A stretch of DNA of 35,783 nucleotides from Sperchopsis tessellata (GCA_033557685.1 JAWQRN010000156.1:1-35783); one strand, 5' to 3'; numbered from the stretch's first letter, positions 21,801-32,925 are shown. The notes: generated by a model not told the origin, from the sequence alone. Translations and numbers: made by a program.

Positions 21801-23265
21801 AGCCAAAAAGCCAAAACTCTCCACACCTTCAAAACAAATAAAAGAATCACCTAAAATATCCGCAAAAAAATATTCTTCTTCTTTAAAGGACCAAAAGTCT
21901 TCTAGATCAAACTCTCCACCACCTCTTCAGTCACCTGATAGAAAGATAGGTCAGAAGATTGGTATGCGTCTGAGAAATTTGCTGAAACTGCCTAAAGCAC
22001 ATAAGTGGGTTTGTTATGAATGGTTTTACAGCAACATTGACAGAACGCTATTTGATGGTGATAATGATTTCACGATATGCTTGAAAGAATCCTTCCCAGA
22101 GCTAAAAACTCGTGAATTAACTCGGATTGAGTGGACTAAAATTAGACGAATGATGGGCAAGCCCAGGCGGTGCTCTCAAGCTTTTTTTAATCAAGAACGA
22201 CTTGATTTAGAAAAAAAGAGAAACAAAATTCGTGCTCTTCAACAACGTAAGGCTACCGATACAGCCAATTTCCAAGATTTACCTACAGAAGTACCTATGC
22301 AGCTAGTTATTGGAACTAAAGTAACAGCAAGATTAAGGAAGCCCCAAGATGGCTTATTTACAGGAAGCATAGATGCTGTAGATACATCTAATAATACTTA
22401 CCGAATTACCTTTGAACGCCATGGACTTGGCACACATTCAGTACCTGATTATGAAGTCCTTTCTAATGAACCGCCGGATACAATGTCAATCAACAGCATA
22501 TCAAATAAATACCGTCCCAGAAATGGGCTTAACCAATATCCAGGAGCAGTAAAAAGCCCTCCATTCCAGTCAAAATTGAAAAGGGATCCACTGCTATCAG
22601 GATCAATGCTCAACAAACCTGTTTTTACAGGAATAGATCGAGTCCACGGATACCCCATTAAGTTACTTGAGAAAATGGTATTAGTCACCAAGATCTTGAA
22701 CACAAAACGGCAAAAAATTAAGTTATTGAAATCTATGAACAGTGAAGCAGAGAAGTTTAAATCATTCGATAATGAAATGCCAGATGATTTTGAAAGGAGA
22801 TATGCTAGCAACTTAATTGACTTGGAAAGATTAAATCGTGATTTACAGACTTATTTAGATGAAATGCAAACCTATTGCCAGGAAATTGCTCCGGAACCAA
22901 GTGTTGCTGCTATGTTGGCGCCAAGTCATTTAAGGGAAAAATGTAAAGAAGACGCTAAAGAAATTGTGAATCGGAACAACTCTGTAATTGCATCAGATAA
23001 AGCTCCAGTTACTAATCATAACATATTAGAGTTGATAACAGGTCTAACAGCACTTATGCTGCAAGTTAAGAGTTTGTCAGATTCTGATCAAAATGCTTAT
23101 GAATTGCAAGTGCTGCAAGGTTCTTTAGAGCAAATTAAAAGAAAATTGAGCCCAACAAACCAAGTAGTCTTTCAAAACTCAATAGAAGTGCATATGAAGC
23201 ACATCCAAATGGGCCTGGGTCAGGCAAATTCTAACAGGCTTGTTCAAAATTCTGGACGACAGTGA
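18868..23265 (+). CDS. lin-9: LIN-9, MuvB/DREAM complex core subunit (2 exons)
   Basis: Exon 1 is 18868-18886 (MADTIE plus one base, donor GTGAGT). Exon 2 is 21476-23265 (acceptor TTTTTAG). Together they make 1809 nt, 602 residues plus TGA. After an acidic and basic N-terminal region comes the DIRP domain at about residues 168-270 (MRLRNLLKLPKAHKWVCYEW; WTKIRRMMGKPRRCS). A Tudor-like domain follows at about 285-341 (VIGTKVTARLRKPQDGLF; YRITFERHGLGTHSVPDYEV). The C-terminal half is helical, including KLLEKMVLVTKILNTKRQKI and LERLNRDLQTYLDEMQ. LIN-9 organises MuvB, which with E2F/DP and RB-family proteins represses, or with Myb activates, cell-cycle genes in the nucleus. Human LIN9 is about 540 residues. 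The start ATG has good context (AAAATGG), and the split codon GAA A|CC joins in phase. Confidence 0.95.
18887..21475 (+). other. Intron 1 of LIN-9
   Basis: 2589 nt, AT-rich. Apart from a short duplicated AAATATTTTTTGTAAAAATA at about 20527-20570, I see no gene or named element. Open frames at 19956-20138 and 20399-20659 are hydrophobic, low-complexity chance frames. Confidence 0.7.
21476..23265 (+). CDS. lin-9: LIN-9 exon 2 (most of the protein)
   Basis: 1790 nt from acceptor TTTTTAG to TGA. It holds the DIRP and Tudor-like domains and the helical C-terminus in one exon. Confidence 0.93.

Positions 23266-23271
<6 letters not shown>

Positions 23272-23305
<34 letters not shown>
23272..23305. 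repeat. (TA)n microsatellite in the LIN-9 3' UTR
   Basis: About 17 TA units begin 7 nt after the LIN-9 stop codon, so the repeat is transcribed in the 3' UTR. Confidence 0.95.
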
Positions 23306-23308
<3 letters not shown>

Positions 23309-23687
23309 GTTTTGATATAAGTAATTTATGCTGTAATTATGTAACTTTAAAATGTATGTAGCATATATAATTATTATAGCAAGTGTGCAATACGTTCATT
23401 TTAAGATCGTTTTTTATCATGATACTTGATTCGTCAGAGTTGATTATTTTTAATAGTGTTTTTATTGAAATCGATTCTTACCTTAAATATTTTATTTGTA
23501 AAGAAATTGTGCATTTGTATCAACTGTGTTTATAGTATTATTGCATATAATTGATAAATGATGTATAGAGTTAAACCTGTCTTATTTTAAAAAACTCGTA
23601 AGGATTACATGTAATTTAATTTTAAAACTACCGTAGAAAATATTTTTAAATTCAGAAAAATGTTAAACCATTGGAAAATGAAATGTA

Positions 23688-23693
23688 AATAAA
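23688..23693 (+). promoter_or_regulatory. Likely polyadenylation signal of LIN-9
   Basis: AATAAA about 420 nt after the stop, the first clear hexamer downstream. It gives a 3' UTR of ordinary length. Confidence 0.5.
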
Positions 23694-25120
23694 TAGAACT
23701 TTGTTGAAAATATATTTAATTTTATTTTGACAAAATCAATTGATCTTATTGTCCTCTTAGACATCATATTAATATATCTTAAAAACCAAAAATCCTTCAA
23801 ACTATAATTTGAAGTCAAATTTTAAAAACTTTTGCCATATTCAGGCTGGGACACAGCTGTTAGGTAATAATTGGGACCTTATGGGGAATACAGACCAATT
23901 TTATTTAGGGTGCCTCTAAATAATAGTTTATCAAAATTATATTCTGCAAGACGAATATATGAACAATCAAAATCTCAATGTTTCAATCGGTTGAAAAATA
24001 TTTAACTGTTCACAGCCTGAAAACTTTTGAATTATACTCAAAATGAGATTTACATTATTCATGGCTGCAGAAATTTGCTTTTACTACTTGCAACAAAACA
24101 CAGAAAAGACCAATTAATGATCATTTAAATAACTTTTAAGTGCAAATCAAAGTCAATCCACCTTTAATAGTTAGCTTAATTATAAAGGCTAAACTGAAAT
24201 GAAAAATATATTAACGTATGATAAATCATGCATTTAATTGATTTTTTGGGAAAATCCAACACCCAATATCATGTGTAGCCATGACATACTGAAATTGAAT
24301 TACTCATCTGAATTCTTTCACTACGGAGAACAAATTTAATTCGTAGGATCTATATATGACATCAGTGAGAATATCATATAGTATTCATAGTACGGATAAA
24401 ATGAAATTATTATTTGAATAAAATAATAGTAACTGAATGTTCAGGTGTACATTTGCATACGCTGAAAAAATTGAATTAAGATCTAATTAAATTACGAAGT
24501 TTGAATATACCTAATTTTGATTGTTACAAGTGAAATACTTGCTGAAGACCACTGCAGAACAAACATAAACTTAAAGAAATAAAATTTACAGTGAGGGACT
24601 GAGTTTCAATTAGTACTAGGGCAACCAAATGTCTATGTGCCCATTATCCATAGGATATTAACGGCGAATTTTGTAGAAAAATTTTACTTTAAAATTGGCG
24701 CCAAACTAACGCATGTTGTATACTTTCTAAAATTCTAAAAGTAGTACAGTTTAACATTTGTTTACTGTTAAATTTACATCGATAAAATATAATTACAGGA
24801 ATAATTGTAAAATGACGTAAAATATTTTTAAATTTTTTATTCCAATAGTTACGTTACGTTTTATTGCTTTTTGGGGCTGCGTCGTAACGTTACGTTGACA
24901 TTGAAAAGCGAGTATTTATTAATTTTACAATTGACACATTTTCGTGTGTCTAATTTTTGTACACTTTTCTTTCCATCCTATGGGCGTAGAAACTGTTGTT
25001 GGTATTTAAATGAAAATCTTGCTTGCCCTTGGTTTATAAATGTTGAAACTTTTGGAGGGGAATACGTAATTTTCAACAGGTAGTGAGTTAACATAACCTG
25101 GAAATCGGTGTTTGGTCGGT
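23694..25120. other. Intergenic region between LIN-9 and Nup50
   Basis: AT-rich with no supported gene. The last 300 bp must include the Nup50 promoter and contain the TTACGTTACG motifs and a 12-bp palindrome at 24883-24894. Confidence 0.6.
24883..24894. promoter_or_regulatory. Perfect palindrome CGTAACGTTACG upstream of Nup50
   Basis: The 12-bp palindrome lies 227 bp before the Nup50 start codon. A related GTTACGTTACG is at 24848-24858. In very AT-rich surroundings, several CpG-containing copies suggest a transcription-factor site. No known factor is assigned. Confidence 0.35.
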
Positions 25121-25294
25121 ATGGCTACTAAAAGAACAGCATCTAGCGACCTAAACCACACAAATTGGGACAGAGAAGATGCACCCGAAGATGCAGGGTC
25201 GTTCAAACGTGCCGCAGATGATGTTCTCAAACAGAGAGTTATCAAGACTGCCAGGCGGAGAAATCCTATATCAAGTGTCCGGGAAACTGGAGAG
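25121..25294 (+). CDS. Nup50: Nup50 exon 1: importin-alpha-binding N-terminus
   Basis: 58 codons ending SVRETGE at donor GTAAAA. It holds the NWDREDAPEDAGSF and KQRVIKTARRR segments. Confidence 0.9.
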
Positions 25295-28200
25295 GTAAAA
25301 ATAATTAATATAAACTATAACAGCTTATGTCACTATAGAGTTTTATAGTAGCTATATTTATCATTAGTATATGTTGCTCCAGTGATTCTGAGTTCTAAAC
25401 AGAAATATCATTTAATATTTGTCAAAAATGTTCATCCACTTATCGGAAAAGTATAAAATTTAAAAAATTATACACAAATTTAACAGCATTCTGATCTTAT
25501 ATTAATGTATGGTAGTGAGATGGGACAGTTGCTACCTCATGTAAGAGAAATAAATGCTGTGGGAGTGGATTATTTTAGAAGTATGTAATAAAAAATTCTT
25601 GTGTGATGTCAATTTACAGTTATTGTTAGTATTAAACCTTACCAGATACTTATTAAATATGATCTACTCCAAGGATACATATTAGAGTCAATCTTTGTAA
25701 TATTTGGCAATGACATTACAAATATGTAAGGAGGGTGCCTCTGATTTTTCTATTTTACAATGTGTAATTAAAAACCTATAATACACATCATATGTGAACA
25801 AATGCCTGATATTCGTTTAAAAACAACATTTCATAACAATTTATAAAATTATTAAGGCTTAAAATCATTGGGCAGTAATTATTTTGCAAAGTTCTTTTGA
25901 GTGACTAGAATAGGTACGAAAATGGCCATAAATTATTATTGTCCAATTATTTTATAGCATATGTATACAATCAATCTGTAAATCAGCTTATATGCATGAA
26001 AATCTGTTTACATATGACATGAATTATTGATTTTGGTTTGAAAATTAAATATTCTTAAAGAGATATAGACAAAAACACCAGCCTTAATAGTTGTGATACC
26101 CACTTTATAGCAGATAATACTAGCCCACTTTATAGCAGATGATACTAGATTGACGATATTTGATTGTAATACTGATATACTGTAGACTAAATTGTAAAGT
26201 TCTAATTCTGAGGTTGCGAACTGGATGGAGCAGAATCGGTTACACCTCAATCGTAACAAGATACAGTTTTAACTATAAGATTTAAAACAATTATTAGCAA
26301 ATTGAGAAACTGCTGGATTTTGATACTGCTTTATAATGGTATTCCCACACTCAGTGTCTACCAAAGTGCTTTTCTGTTGGGATATATCCCCTTTATTAAC
26401 ATTCCCATTCTATATCATACACCTATTTATGTCAGATAGACATTGATATAGAGAATTTGTATAGAATAAGGCCATTATTTTTGAATACTCAGTTGGCATT
26501 AGATTTTTTCTTGCAACTCCATTTCTTCTAGTAAGGTGACTGTGCTGGCTCTTCGATTAGATTTTAGTCAAGCATGACAATATGAAAATATCAATATAAA
26601 TTTCTTTTGTCGTAACGTCCGTTATGTAGAAAATGGAACCAATGCAGAGCCAAAAAAGCTATAATCAAATCATGATTTTTTCACCTCCATGTTTGATTGA
26701 TTTGATTGTGTGTTAGTTTGATTATTCTTTAACCACCTGAACAGGGTCATAGACCATGTTTAAATCACCACCTCCCTCCATCGTCCTCTGTTTCGGGCTA
26801 GCATGGTATAATTCCGAACTCCCATTAATCTCAGGTCTTCTACTATGTTTTCCTTCCGCCTTCTCCTTTGCTTTCCCCTCGTTCTTGCTTCCGATAGTAT
26901 CAGACATCTGGCTTTAATAAAGCTCACTATCTTCTCTCTGTTAATCAGGGCGTCGAGTCCATAGTTCATTTTTATTCTCCAGGATCCACCTTCCTTCTGT
27001 GTTGCACCAAATATCTTTCGGAGTACTCTTCATTCCCACACACGAAGTGTGCTTACCTCCATATCAGTCAGTGTCCACATTTCGCTCGTATATGTAACCA
27101 CTGGTCTTATCAATGTCCGATAAATTCTAAGCTTCGTTGATCTGTTTAGGAGTTTTAAACTAAACATCTTTATGGGAAGATAGTGTTCTATTTCCTGCCT
27201 TTATTCTAGCCTTTATTTCTTCGTTAATTTAGTTCATCGATGTTAGCGTGAATTCCAAGTAGGGAAAGGAGACATCTTCAAAGGTATATTCGTTTATTTT
27301 GATAGATCTTAGCCCTTCTTGCTCTCTTTTAGTTGTTTTCATGTTCTTTGTCTTCTCCTCATTAGTAGTTAGCCCTACCTTTTCTGATCCCCTTGCTAAT
27401 ATGCCAAATACATGTTTTAGTTCATCTTCGCTCCATGCTGTTATAATGATATCGTCTGGTATCCTCATAGTCGTTGGATTTTGCAGGTATATTTCAGGTT
27501 CCAACTCCTGGCCAAGCAGTCCAGCAGCTGGTTATAAAGCATCTCCCTGTCTTACTCCTCTACTTATTTCAAAATTGTCCATTAACTTCCCTAGATCCTT
27601 CGAGAATTATATTAATGAGATTAACAAGGTCTATAAGTATACTCATTGTAGTGAGCTGTGTTATCAGTTCCATTCTGTTAATGCTGTCAAAATCCTGCCT
27701 CAAATCAATAAATAAATTATGGAGTTCAATATTGTGCTCATAACTCTTTTCTTGGACTTGTCTCTTGAGATGGATTGGGTCATTTGCGAAACGGTTTGGC
27801 CGGAACACACATTGGTACTCTCCTATTATTTTCCAGCATATCGCACAATAATGAAAATGTATATAAACTAACTTCTAAATTATTAAATAACATAAAAATT
27901 TCAAAATGAAACCAGTATACCCAAATATCCTAATATTAAAATTCCAAAAGAACTAACTAGATTTTTTGAAAGATTTGTAAAAACAAATTTCTAAACTAAA
28001 CAAATATAAGTAGCCTTATATAACATTCGATCTATAAGCTGTGTCTAGTTATTTCAAAATAATTATTAGTTGAAGTTGAAGCATGTTTCGGCGTTAGGAG
28101 CAGCATCAGTCAAAGTAAAACAGAAATTTTTTGTTAAACCTGGCATTTTATGCCATGTTTTACAACATTATTGGAGTTTTCTCAGTAGTCTAAGAACAAC

Positions 28201-31200
28201 AAAAATCCAAATATTGTCTCTAATATCTGTCATTTTTTATACTGATTTATTTACTGGACTGATTTTTTTAAAATTTATCTTCATTTTTATGTAAAAATAA
28301 GATACGAGAGACATCTCGTCTAAAACATATCCCAAATTTTGAGTTACGAACTATCAAAAATAAGACGTAGAAAAAGCCTAAAGACATTATTGAGTTTTGA
28401 GACCATTCAGAAATGTCTGCAATTACTTTGTAGGCTTATTTTTTTTATAATCATTCTTTGTTCTTTTGTATAGTGTTTGCTTCGACTCATCTATACAGTA
28501 AAGTCATAGTTTTATAATATTTATTTTAACCTATTTTAATGGAAACTGAACTTAACTGTGGTTCCACTTACCACAATTGTGCGTTCTTCTCATCCACGTG
28601 ACTCCCAAACAATTTCTAAGTTCTCTGTCTTATGTTGTCTCTTGGTTCCCACAAGTTAATTTCTTTGACCATCAAATGATTTGCTCACCTTTCAAGATTT
28701 CCTGCCCTTTTCCACTTTTGCGTCATTACTGTCCCTATAACATCCCTGACCTTAGCTGACTTCTTACCAATGTACAGCTTCTTCTATCACAAATTCTCAA
28801 ACTTATCATGTATCTCTCAATACTACAATACAACACAGTTGGTTAATTTCACTTGTTTTAATTTTACATTTAAAGATATTCTCTATCTAACAACATGGTT
28901 ATCACTTCTGGTATCAAAATGGTGCAGTCTTGTATGATAGTTCTTCTATTAGTGAGTATGTAGTTAATCTCATTCCTGGTGTTGTTTGGGTTTTGCCGTG
29001 CCCATTTCTGTGATGTTTTCTTAGCAAACATGGTATTTACTATATACAGACTCTTTGATTCTGTAAATTCTACAAGTCTGACGCCACGTTCCTTTCTACT
29101 TCCAAAGCCGAAGGCACCTACATTTTTATCTCCTGGTTGTGTTACTCCTGCTTTTGCATTAAAATCCACTAAAATGTGCAGTTGAGCCCTCATGAAGATC
29201 TATCACCTCTTCATAGAAAGCTTCAACAGTCTCGTTAAAATGGCTGCATGTTGGGGCATACATTTTCAGAATTTGAAGTTTATACCTCCAAGAAATTTTT
29301 ATTTCTAATTTTAAGATTCTGAAAATGATTAAGATCCAGTTTGCATTTTTCTTCATCAAAAGCTTTAATAGACAGATGTTATATGAATGTACAATATCTT
29401 TGGTAAATCCATATAATGCAGATCTTTCAAATTAATTCAAGACTTATTAATAAACATCAAAAAGCAGGTAAGGTGACGGAGAAAATTTAGCATTTCATCA
29501 ATCCCACACTCGACTGTGGTCGACATAATGTCATGTGAGGATATTTGTGTTATATATATTTTCAGAAATTTATTAATTTATTATAAAGTTTTCAACATTG
29601 CACAATTGTCACAAACGACCACAAAGCAAATTTTGTTAGAAATTTGAATACTTTTTAATAAATGTATCAATTAGAAGAAGAAGATTTCTACAATTTCATC
29701 ATGTAGTGACCTTGATTAACATGTACAATTTGTTAACTGTCAGGAATGTGTAAGGAAAAATTAGTTGTCCTCCAACACTCAGGAGCACTTATTTAATCCT
29801 GCAGTGACAAACATAGTACAGTATTACAATAATAATATAATCTAAAGTAGACTCTTTAGATAACATAAGAAGAGGGTCCAAGGATGAAGAAAGAATATAT
29901 TGGGAGTACAAATTAGTTCGGTCTGTTTTTTTGTTGTCAAAAATGCATTTATATCAAAACAAAATGAAAGAACAGATTAATCAAAGTATTGTCCATCGCT
30001 GATTATTTTTTCCTACCTCTCGGGCAATTTTCGAATTTCATCTTGAAAAAATGTCTCATCTTTTGAGGCGATCCAAGTATCAAGCCAATTTTCGATTTCT
30101 GCGAAAGAAGTGAACCGGTGACCTGCCAAATCGTGCTGCATCAGTCGGAACAACCAGTAATGTCTGGAGAATACGGCGTTTGAGCGTTTCCAAATATTTT
30201 TTTACGACTTTTGCGACATGAGGCCAAGCGTTGTCGTGCAGAAGAATAACTTTGTCATGACTTTACTCGTATTCCGGCCGCTTTTCTTGAAATGCACGGC
30301 TCAAACGAATCAATTGTAGCCTATACTGGTCGCCCGTAATAGATTCGCCAGGTTGTAGCAGCTCATAATACACAACACCCTTTTGGTCTCAACAGATATA
30401 CAGCATGACCTTCGAACCATGATTATTCGGCTTTAGTGTTGATGTTAAGGTCGATGGCAAAGATTGACCTGGCATAACATAGTATTTTTTCTTCTTGAGG
30501 TTATCGTAGAATATCCATTTCTCATCTCCAGTCACTATCCGATGTAAAAAATCCTTTCTTTTTTGCCTTTCAATCAGCTGGTCGCAAGAAAAAAATCGCC
30601 TTTCAGCATCTCTCGATTTCAGTTCATGAGGAACCTAATTGCCTTGCTTTTGAATTATTCCTATGGATTTCAATTGTATGGAAACTGCTTGTTGAGTCAC
30701 TCCCAATGTATCTGCAAGCTCTTCTTGCGTTTGAGTTGGATCTTCATCGAGTAATGCCTCCAATTTTTTGTCTTCGAATTTTTTTGGCTGTCCAGAGCGA
30801 GGCTTGTCTTCAACGCTGAAATCATCATTCTTGAAACATCTAAACCATTCCCTACATGATTTATCAGTTGGAGCATTATCACCATAAACTTCCACAAGCA
30901 TTCGATGCGTTTCAGCTGCACTTTTCTTCCAATTGAAGCAGAAAACTAAACCCTCCCGCAAATGCTGCTTAGTCAACACGAAATTCGACATATTCAACAC
31001 AGTAAAAAAGCAAGGGTTTTTATGAAACTCAAAGCGATATAAACTGAATTTAATTGACAGATGTCTAACCTCTCTGAAACCACGGAAATCAGCTGTCACT
31101 ATGAAACATTCATAACAGCCAGAGCTATCTTTTGAAAACGGACCGATATAATTTGTACTCCCAATAGTAAAAACAAATTATTATATAGTATTAGAATATA

Positions 31201-32925
31201 TAGAAAAATATTATCTCTCAACTATAATTGTATTAGGTAGATTTAATATGTAATAAATGTTTCCATTGTACCTTAGCTAACACCATGATTGATCCAATAT
31301 GAAGAAAAGTCAAATAAAGCAAGGTCATAATACTACAAAATGTTTCTCTTCCAGTTCCATCCATTGCAAAAAGTCTGTCTATATTCTCGAAATTGTATAG
31401 TATAATAAAGCAAGCCTGTACAAGCATTAAGCATTTAATTCTATAATATCCAAGTATATCAATTCAGATATTGATATATATTTGAATTTTCTACTTTCGT
31501 TTTGTTTTTTTTTTCTACTCATTGCAAATTAATTTCCAAAATTTTATTAAAGAAAAAGCTTCTGATGATCATTTTAATTGATTTTGCTATAATAACTTTT
31601 TGCACATCGTAGGTATCTATTATCATGTTTACTTAGAACTTAAAATTCTGTTTTCAATATCTTTCATTGTTGTTACAAAATCCTAAATTTTTTATTTTCT
31701 TTGTCTTCAGGAGGAAGGAGGAAACAATAACATATTTGGAGCCTTCACAGGATTCAAGAAAGCTCCTACTCCATCTACAACGGCATTCAGTTTTCTGAGC
31801 AGCACAACAAGCGAGAAAAAAGATGAACATAAAACTAACGGGACTAATGCTGCCCCGTCAACTGCAGCAGCTCCCACATTTAAATCACCATTGACCAGTA
31901 CACAAAATTTAGACATGTCAAAAGACGATGAGTATTTAGCGAAATTGAAAGGATTAAACGAAAGTGTCTCAAAATGGATTGAGAAGCATGTAGATAAAAA
32001 CCCCTTCATAAATTTAACTCCAGTTTTCAAAGACTATGAAAAATATTTTAGGGAGTTGGAAAATCAAAAAACTTCCACAAAACCAGAAACCTCTTCATCT
32101 AAGAACACCAGCAATACAACAGAATCAACCACATTTAAATTTTGTGCTAGTAAAGATAGTAAACAACTTAATACATTTAGTTTTAAGGCACCAAGTGAAT
32201 CTGAACCTTCAACTTTCAGTTTTACAAAAGTAACAGAACCTCTTAAAAAACCTAGTTTTGGAGTTGATGCACCTACATCGACTGTACCGGCTAGTGTAGG
32301 ATTTAGTTTTGCTAGTACTAAAAAAGAAGATAAAAAAGAGGGTGCCGCTACTTTTAAATTTGGCTCTTATCCAGCAACAACAGCCACTGGGAGTTCGAGT
32401 GGATTTACTTTTAGTAATTCCCCAATCTTTACAGCAGCAACTACCTCTACAACAGGATTTTCCTTCAGTGGTTCTTCTCCATTTACTTTTAAAAATACTG
32501 CTGCACCTGCTGGATCTACAGAGAAACCATCAGAGGTTGAGGCTGAAGATAGTGACGAGCCGCCAAAAGTTGAATTTAAAGCTGTAGAAGAAGATGGTCA
32601 TGTGTATAAAATTCGGTGTAAAGTTTATGTTAAGAAGGATGGAGCTTTTGCAGATAGGGGTGTGGGCAGTCTATTTTTAAAGCCTGTAGAAGGTAGTGAA
32701 AAAACGCAGTTAATTGTTAGGGCAGATACCAATCTGGGAAATTTGTTGTGTAATTTAATATTGTCTGATAGTATACCGACGCAGAGAATGGGGAAAAAAG
32801 ATGTAATGTTGGTTTGCTTACCAACACCTGACTCAAAACCACCCCCAACACCTATGCTATTGAGAGTTAAATCACCCGAAGAAGCAGATGAATTGCTGAA
32901 AACACTAGAGAAATATAAAAAATAA
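25121..32925 (+). CDS. Nup50: Nup50 nucleoporin with FG-type motifs and Ran-binding domain (2 exons)
   Basis: Exon 1 is 25121-25294 and exon 2 is 31711-32925, joined in phase 0. They give 1389 nt, 462 residues plus TAA; human NUP50 is 468. The N-terminus (MATKRTASSDLNHTNWDRED, then VLKQRVIKTARRR) matches the importin-alpha-binding start of Nup50 (K/R cluster and NWDxED). At the junction, GAFTGFK mirrors the family's GAFKGFK. Residues 60-340 carry FG/FxF-type motifs (FGAFTGF, FSFKAP, FSFTK, FKFGSYP, FTFSNS, FSFSG). Residues about 345-462 are a RanBP1-type domain (HVYKIRCKVYVKKDGAFADRG, VGSLFLK, LIVRADTNLGNLLCN). In the family, Nup50 sits on the nuclear basket with Nup153 and speeds cargo release and importin recycling. 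The start has G at +4. The intron is a transposon-filled 6.4 kb. Confidence 0.94.
26095..26285 (+). pseudogene. Small non-LTR reverse transcriptase fragment
   Basis: The plus-strand reading ILAHFIADDTRLTIFDCNTDI, a stop, then EVANWMEQNRLHLNRNKIQF resembles the xADDT box and the following NWMxxNxLxLNxxKTxxxxF stretch of Jockey/CR1-type reverse transcriptases. Only about 60 codons remain and stops interrupt them. Confidence 0.65.
26099..26148. repeat. 25-bp tandem duplication
   Basis: CCCACTTTATAGCAGATAAT plus ACTAG is directly followed by a second copy with one change (GATGAT for GATAAT). It duplicates the sequence around the ADDT box of the RT fragment. Confidence 0.9.
26730..27835 (-). pseudogene. 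RTE-like non-LTR retrotransposon: reverse transcriptase and C-terminal part
   Basis: Minus-strand pieces in order from 27808: FRPNRFANDPIHLKRQVQEK and DLRQDFDSINRMELITQL. Next is a region deleted or garbled around the catalytic box (IPDDIIITAWSEDELKHVF at about 27450), then GLTTNEEKTKNMK. After that come KLRIYRTLIRPVVTYTSEMW, RKIFGA and FIKARCL, and a tail ending MLARNRGRWREV. These are the reverse-transcriptase and C-terminal motifs of RTE/BovB-type elements, often labelled craniofacial-development-protein-2-like in gene sets. It carries stops and frameshifts, and IPDD replaces the usual ADD. The 3' end lies near 26730. Confidence 0.82.
27836..28859. other. About 1 kb that separates the two halves of the RTE-like element
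   Basis: An intact element would have an endonuclease-to-RT linker here. I see no linker-like protein in any frame; open frames at 28070-28294 and 28577-28759 have no domain. It may be a later insertion or sequence decayed beyond recognition. Confidence 0.45.
28860..29365 (-). pseudogene. RTE-like retrotransposon: endonuclease fragment
   Basis: The minus strand from about 29360 reads ISWRYKLQILKMYAPTCSHF with NETVEAFYEEV. After a frameshift it reads VDFNAKAGVTQPGDKNVGAF, then GFGSRKERGVRLVEF, WARQNPNNTRNEINYILTNR and a decayed end. YAPT, GDFNAK-type and RNEIDYIL motifs define the AP-like endonuclease of RTE elements. It has the same strand and correct order relative to the RT part at 26730-27835, so both came from one insertion. 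Confidence 0.82.
29900..29929. repeat. Mariner left terminal inverted repeat
   Basis: Matches the inverted right end at 31135-31164 with few mismatches. TA target copy at 29898-29899. Confidence 0.88.
31135..31164. repeat. Mariner right terminal inverted repeat
   Basis: Inverse of the left end. TA target copy at 31165-31166. Confidence 0.88.
31711..32925 (+). CDS. Nup50: Nup50 exon 2: FG-type region and Ran-binding domain
   Basis: 405 codons including TAA, after acceptor TTGTCTTCAG. The frame is open from the acceptor, beginning EEGGNNIFGAFTGFKKAP. Confidence 0.93.
   Translation, partial: EEGGNNNIFGAFTGFKKAPTPSTTAFSFLSSTTSEKKDEHKTNGTNAAPSTAAAPTFKSPLTSTQNLDMSKDDEYLAKLKGLNESVSKWIEKHVDKNPFINLTPVFKDYEKYFRELENQKTSTKPETSSSKNTSNTTESTTFKFCASKDSKQLNTFSFKAPSESEPSTFSFTKVTEPLKKPSFGVDAPTSTVPASVGFSFASTKKEDKKEGAATFKFGSYPATTATGSSSGFTFSNSPIFTAATTSTTGFSFSGSSPFTFKNTAAPAGSTEKPSEVEAEDSDEPPKVEFKAVEEDGHVYKIRCKVYVKKDGAFADRGVGSLFLKPVEGSEKTQLIVRADTNLGNLLCNLILSDSIPTQRMGKKDVMLVCLPTPDSKPPPTPMLLRVKSPEEADELLKTLEKYKK

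Larger units (their letters stand above)
29900..31164 (-). mobile_element. Mariner element with TIRs and TA duplication, inactivated transposase
   Basis: Termini TTGGGAGTACAAATTAGTTC (29900) and, inverted at 31164, TTGGGAGTACAAATTATATC are nearly identical for about 28 bp and flanked by TA on both sides. Length is 1265 bp, usual for mariner. The minus-strand transposase starts at MSNFVLTKQHLREG (ATG about 30991) with helix-turn-helix DNA-binding regions (KSCREWFRCFKNDDFSVEDK; TQEELADTLGVTQQAVS). The frame stops at a TAG at 30637-30635 where the family has Trp. Further on are TGDEKWIFYDN (first Asp), a TGA, a TAA, and LLHDNAWPHVA (second Asp). Small deletions and a frameshift then remove the normal SPDIAPSDYWLF block with the third Asp. 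It cannot encode an active enzyme but is the youngest-looking element here. It lies antisense in the Nup50 intron. Confidence 0.93.
25295..31710 (+). other. Intron of Nup50
   Basis: 6416 nt. It contains a small RT fragment (26095-26285), a split RTE-like element (26730-29365) and an inactivated mariner (29900-31164). Nothing is named at 25295-26090, 26290-26720, 29370-29895 or 31167-31700. Confidence 0.75.

Noticed and set aside
22449..22811. 120-codon minus-strand open frame
   Set aside because: Antisense shadow of LIN-9 exon 2; no domain.
31707..32030. 107-codon minus-strand open frame
   Set aside because: Antisense to Nup50 exon 2; composition explained by the low-complexity FG-type region.
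32309..32587. Leu/Gln-rich plus-strand frame
   Set aside because: Alternate frame of the Nup50 repeat region.
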